From the NCBI GenBank assembly GCA_963978905.1, contig OZ022260.1, positions 39,740,259 to 39,804,258 on the forward strand: 64,000 nt of DNA. The letters run 5' to 3'. Under the pieces are notes generated by a model. It was not told the DNA's origin and ran no database searches. It saw only the letters and a program-made list of their open reading frames with translations. Below are positions 59,615-64,000 of the stretch, piece by piece; position 1 is the first letter of the stretch, and each line of letters begins with the position of its first letter. The position numbers and the translations under genes were made by a program. Source of the stretch: Trichostrongylus colubriformis (lineage: Eukaryota > Nematoda > Chromadorea > Rhabditida > Trichostrongylidae).

Positions 59615-61960
59615 CTATATATAAAGCGCTAAGCCGTTTGTCCCTCCGTCTGTCACGAAATTAGGTATCATATGAAAAACGACCTGTGCAGATGGGGCCA
59701 AGTGTGGTATGGGTAGGGCATGGGACGGGAAGTAAAGACCACACACGGACCAAATTAAGCTCCGCCCACGGGGGCGGGGCGTGCACTGGAATGTTTGGCT
59801 TTCAGCCCGAAACTGTTGATTACGTTCGAACGTGCAACTAACGTAGGGAGAAGATGGATTTAGGTCAGGGATGAGTTTCTGAAGGTCAGGAAAGAATGCA
59901 GGGCACAGTGGGCGGGGCATAAAGTGGTGGGCGGAGCTTGGACGTTACATGAAAAACGACCTGTGGAGATGGGGACAAATGCGGTATGGGTAGGGCATGG
60001 GACACTAAGTAAAGACCACACATGGACCAAGTTAAGCTCCGCCCATAATGGGCGGGGCCGTCGTGGAATGTTCAAAAATTGTTGATTGGGTTCGAATGTG
60101 CTCCTAACGTAGGGAGAAGATGGATTTAGGTCAGGGATGAGTTTCTAAAGGTCAGGAAAGAATGCAGGGCACAGTGGGCGGGGCATTTAAAGTGGTGGGC
60201 GGAGCTTGGACGTTACATGAAAAACGACCTGTGGAGATGGGGACAAATGCGGTATGGGTAGGGCATGGGACACTAAGTAAAGACCACACATGGACCAAGT
60301 TAAGCTCCTCCCATAATGGGCGGGGCCGTCGTGGAATGTTCAAAAATTGTTGATTGGGTTCGAATGTGCTCCTAACGTAGGGAGAAGATGGATTTAGGTC
60401 AGGGATGAGTTTCTAAAGGTCAGGAAAGAATGCAGGGCACAGTGGGCGGAGCATTTAAAGTGGTGGGCGGAGCTTGGACGTTACATGAAAAACGACCTGT
60501 GGAGATGGGGACAAATGCGGTATGGGTAGGGCATGGGACACTGAGTAAAGACCACACATGGACCAACTTAAGCTCCGCCCATAATGGGCGGGGCCGTCGT
60601 GGAATGTTCAAAAATTGTTGATTGGGTTCGAATGTGCCCCAAACATAGGGAGAAGATGGATAAAGGTCAGGGATGAGTTTCTGAAGGTCAGGAAAGAATG
60701 CAGGGCACAGTGGGCGGAGCATTTAAAGTGGTGGGCGGAGCTTGGACGTTACATAAAAAACGACCTGTGGAGATGGGGACAAATGTGGTATGGGTAGGGC
60801 ATGGGACACTAAGTAAAGACCACACATGCACAAGTTAGGCTCCGCCCATAATGGGCGGGGCCGCCGTGGAATGTTCAAAAATTGTTGATTGGGTTCGAAT
60901 GTGCCCCAAACATAGGGAGAAGATGGATTTAGGTCAGGGATGAGTTTCTAAAGGTCAGGAAAGAATGCAGGGCACAGTGGGCGGGGCATTTAAAGTGGTG
61001 GGCGGGGCTTGGACGTTACATGAAAAACGACCTGTGGAGATGGGGACAAATGCGGTATGGGTAGGGCATGGGACACTAAGTAAAGACCACACATGGACCA
61101 AGTTAAGCTCCTCCCATAATGGGCGGGGCCGTCGTGGAATGTTCAAAAATTGTTGATTGGGTTCGAATGTGCTCCTAACGTAGGGAGAAGATGGATTTAG
61201 GTCAGGAATGAGTTTCTAAAGGTCAGGAAAGAATGCAGGGCACAGTGGGCGGAGCATTTAAAGTGGTGGGCGGAGCTTGGACGTTACATGAAAAACGACC
61301 TGTGGAGATGGGGACAAATGCGGTATGGGTAGGGCATGGGACACTGAGTAAAGACCACACATGGACCAAGTTAAGCTCCGCCCATAATGGGCGGGGCCGT
61401 CGTGGAATGTTCAAAAATTGTTGATTGGGTTCGAATGTGCCCCAAACATAGGGAGAAGATGGATAAAGGTCAGGGATGAGTTTCTGAAGGTCAGGAAAGA
61501 ATGCAGGGCACAGTGGGCGGAGCATTTAAAGTGGTGGGCGGAGCTTGGACGTTACATAAAAAACGACCTGTGGAGATGGGGACAAATGCGGTATGGGTAG
61601 GGCATGGGACACTAAGTAAAGACCACACATGCACCAAGTTAGGCTCCGCCCATAATGGGCGGGGCCGCCGTGGAATGTTCAAAAATTGTTGATTGGGTTC
61701 GAATGTGCCCCAAACATAGGGAGAAGATGGATCAAGGTCAGCGATAAGTTTCTGAAGGTCAGGAAAGAATGCAGGGCACAGTGGGCGTAGCATTTAGATT
61801 GGTGGGCGGAGCTTGGACGTTACATGAAAAACGACCTGTGGAAATGGGGACAAGTTTGGACGGGTAGAGTATGGGACAAGAAGTGAAGACCACACATGGA
61901 CTAATTTAAGTTCCGCCCACGGTGGGCTGGGTGTGCACTGAAATACTCTGTCCTCAAAAA
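59615..61960. repeat. Tandem array of ~268-bp units with 803-bp higher-order period
   Basis: Each unit contains AAAACGACCTGTGGAGATGG, ATGGGCGGGGCCG and GGAAAGAATGCAGGGCACAG. Unit-equivalent points fall at about 59900, 60162, 60430, 60697, 60965, 61233, 61501 and 61770. Units three apart (60162/60965, 60430/61233, 60697/61501) share the same private variants, so a trimer of about 803 bp was itself duplicated. The array head (CTACTATATATAAAGCGC) and single units recur at 29170, 21200-22060 and 9620. Confidence 0.9.
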
Positions 61961-62117
61961 AAAAGAGCAATACAGGCCGACCTACTGACGCACATGGTGT
62001 TTCGCGCACAGTAGTGTGCGCCCGCCAACTGGTCACCAATAAAATCCTAACTATTTCGGCATACTGTGTCATAAATGATTTATACATAAGGTCCACACAT
62101 GATGATCATGAGTGAAA
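61961..62117. repeat. ACCAGTT-MITE end fragment
   Basis: GCGCACAGTAGTGTGCGCCCGCCAACTGGTC-type end at about 62004-62034 closes the array side; the other end is missing. Confidence 0.5.
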
Positions 62118-62333
62118 TTACCACTCGTTCCCAAACCTTTTGACGTCATACTCTGTCTGACCCTCGATCTCGTAGCAGTAAGTCAGCTCACCGAGGTGTC
62201 CAGGAAAGGTGTCGATCAGATCCACACAGTGATATGCCACTGTATTCAACAAATGAGATGGATAACACGGTAGTTCATGCAAAGTGCATATGCTTTCGAT
62301 TCTAACACTTCGGTTGTTACAACACTCAAACCT
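62118..62333 (-). CDS. Orphan coding-like exon, 71 codons to a stop
   Basis: The minus strand is open from 62333 to a TAA at 62118 with no ATG. Composition looks protein-coding (…ESICTLHELPCYP…, VAYHCVDLIDTFPGHLGEL, EYDVKRFGNEW stop). A possible acceptor (TTGAAG/G) sits at the 5' edge and another (AATACAG/TG) at 62239. No upstream exon was found between here and the retroelement at 62502, so it is either the last exon of a gene split by insertion, or a fragment carried by a transposon. Family not recognised. Confidence 0.4.
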   Translation of the reverse strand, partial: RFECCNNRSVRIESICTLHELPCYPSHLLNTVAYHCVDLIDTFPGHLGELTYCYEIEGQTEYDVKRFGNEW

Positions 62334-62883
62334 TCAAGCTTCATTCTACAATACGCCGTTCCCAACTAATAAAGGAAATGGAAGTGCTGTAAATGGATTC
62401 ATTTTTTGTCCTCTAGACAAACAGCAACGGTTATATGTAAAAATTTTACATCACTAGTATTATGAAAGAAATGGGTCTAGAAATTAACAACAACACTTTT
62501 TGAATATGTACTGAACAATGTGAGACTTGCAAGATTTATTCCAAAAGATTCAAAAACACTTCCACAAAAAATGATTGCAAAAGAACGTTGCAAAAGTATT
62601 TTGAACTTTTATTGGCAAGCTTTCGGCGCTTAGCGCCTTTCTCAAGCCTGAAATGGTACAAATTAAAACCTATCGAGAGACTCTATTTCAGAGTCGCTCT
62701 GGTTTATTTGTACTAAACCGACTTACTGCTGCCACCGGGTTACTATCCTTACCCTTGGTGGGGTCCTTGGTAGTGGAGCAGAATTGGTCGACCCACCCTG
62801 ACCTAACTTTTAAATAGCGTAGACGTGCTGTGACTGTGATAGTGTTTGGTATCACATTCATTCCACAGTGCATAACACTGTAG

Positions 62884-63160
62884 TCATGTGATTAGTTCAA
62901 GAGAGTCACGCAGTTCGTCTCTGCCATTTATCTCTGGGGATAACCTTCTAATTTCCAGTGCCTCAAGGATTTTTCTTTCCACCGTATTTTCGATGGAGCG
63001 GTGCAGTACTCCAACGATAAGGTTAGGGGGCGCCTCGTAGGCATGTTTTTGTGTTCTATGTTTGGAGAAACTATTATTTAAATATGATGTAGGGTTATGT
63101 AAGGCCCTGCGATGTTCGTCCAGCCGTTTGAAGAGGGGCCTTTTTGTTTCTCCCACAGTA
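62884..63160 (-). pseudogene. GIY-YIG endonuclease C-terminal fragment of the Penelope-like element
   Basis: Minus strand: VGETKRPLFKRLDEHRRAL, then VERKILEALEIRRLSPEING and a stop after LELIT. These match the GET.R.L..RL.EH and RK.LEA.EI....P.IN blocks of the family. The start of the domain (the GIY and first YIG residues) is replaced by arm sequence at the 63156 junction, so it is truncated and without RT in this orientation. Confidence 0.75.
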
Positions 63161-63514
63161 AGTCGGTTTAGTACAAATAAACCAGAGCGACTCTGAAATA
63201 GAGTCTCTCGATAGGTTTTAATTTGTACCATTTCAGGCTTGAGAAAGGCGCTAAGCGCCGAAAGCTTGCCAATAAAAGTTCAAAATACTTTTGCAACGTT
63301 CTTTTGCAATCATTTTTTGTAAAAGTGTTTTTGAATCTTTTGGAATAAATCTTGCAAGTCTCACATTGTTCAGTACATATTCAGATCAACATGAGGCTTC
63401 GGGACAAGACAATGCTGAAACAACACTTTTTATTAACGTGATACAGAAAATGCATTCACCCTTCCTCACAATAGTTATGAAAGAGACATTGTTACGAAAC
63501 TCAATAAATTTAAC

Positions 63515-64000
63515 ATGAATAACAATTTTGAAAATTCTGATGACATGACTACTTCAGTTACTTATGCTACTCCCAGACTACATAAGTCGCCTATCAAATT
63601 TAGGTTTATTACAGGAGCAAAAACAAGCAGTGTAAAACAACTTTCTTTGGAATTGACTCACTGTGTACTCACTTTTAACAAAACACATTTCATCAATTAT
63701 AATAATACTATAAAAGTAGAAATATTGATTTCATAGGATTTTGGGCAATAGGTAAGATTAATATAGCAGAAGAATGGCACAATAATAACATAGATAATAT
63801 TAAACTATTCCCAGCAAACTTCACACACATGTTCACTGTCCTACCTCATAATAAAATAATGTTTAGTATAAGAGAAATACTCAAAATTTGCTACAAAAAT
63901 AGCAACAGAAGATACGTAGCCACTGATAAACACAGAACGTCTTACATTTACAATAATGCTTACAAAAATTATCGCTATTATACTATAACAGACATTCTTC
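63515..64000 (+). pseudogene. Reverse transcriptase fragment of the Penelope-like element
   Basis: YATPRLHKSPIKFRFITGA and SSVKQLSLEL correspond to the finger motifs (P.LHK.P...R.I) of Penelope-like RTs. A stop near 63735 and a frame change are followed by FPANFTHMFTVLPHNKI, resembling the first catalytic-motif region (FDFS..Y). Continues beyond 64000, so completeness cannot be judged. Confidence 0.6.

Larger units (their letters stand above)
62502..64000. mobile_element. Penelope-like retroelement, inverted arrangement, runs off the window
   Basis: Two 227-bp arms (62502-62728 and 63156-63382) are inverted and nearly identical (about two differences). Between them lies a minus-strand GIY-YIG endonuclease end. 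Beyond the right arm a + strand reverse transcriptase fragment starts. RT plus a C-terminal GIY-YIG domain and pseudo-LTR-like terminal repeats are the defining traits of Penelope-like elements. Confidence 0.75.

Noticed and set aside
59860..61793. Repeated 60-100-codon frames on both strands
   Set aside because: They recur because the 268-bp unit is in tandem; frames carry no domain and start or stop with unit variants.

Overview
This window looks like nuclear DNA of a nematode, most likely a clade V strongylid of the hookworm type. The evidence is short introns with TTTCAG-like acceptors, a cuticle collagen with nematode-style N-terminal and Cys-flanked Gly-X-Y layout, a nematode-type Argonaute that has lost its slicer residues, and a very dense, nested load of mariner relics, MITEs, a tRNA-derived SINE family and a Penelope-like element. 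The species assignment is inference.

Layout. 1-4.5 kb: MITEs and a large foldback, no gene. 4.7-6.9 kb (+): an unrecognised multi-membrane-segment protein gene, partly modelled, with a perfect 106-bp palindrome in its last intron. 7-39.9 kb: a gene-poor repeat landscape. It holds about 240-bp hAT-like foldbacks, TTAA-flanked MITEs, TTA-flanked MITEs with internal minisatellites, four copies of a tRNA-derived SINE, at least four mariner/Tc1-type elements (several nested), a 144-bp-period repeat array and many inverted repeats. 39.9-51.8 kb (+): a 23-exon Argonaute gene (about 914 aa), nearly every junction of which could be closed in phase. Its introns hold a 924-bp TIR transposon, a SINE, a foldback with tRNA-like ends and a MITE. 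53.4-55.1 kb (-): a six-exon cuticle collagen gene (366 aa), the first exon non-coding. 55.2-59.6 kb: no certain gene, one large inverted-repeat element. 59.6-62.0 kb: a tandem array of about 268-bp units with an 803-bp higher-order period. 62.1-64.0 kb: an orphan coding-like frame, then a Penelope-like element with 227-bp inverted arms around a GIY-YIG endonuclease fragment, plus the start of a reverse transcriptase running off the window.

The three host genes have no evident functional link. The most notable combination is a small-RNA effector gene (Argonaute) embedded in, and internally loaded with, the kinds of repeats such effectors usually silence. Most of the remaining open reading frames are chance frames inside repeats and are not annotated as genes.
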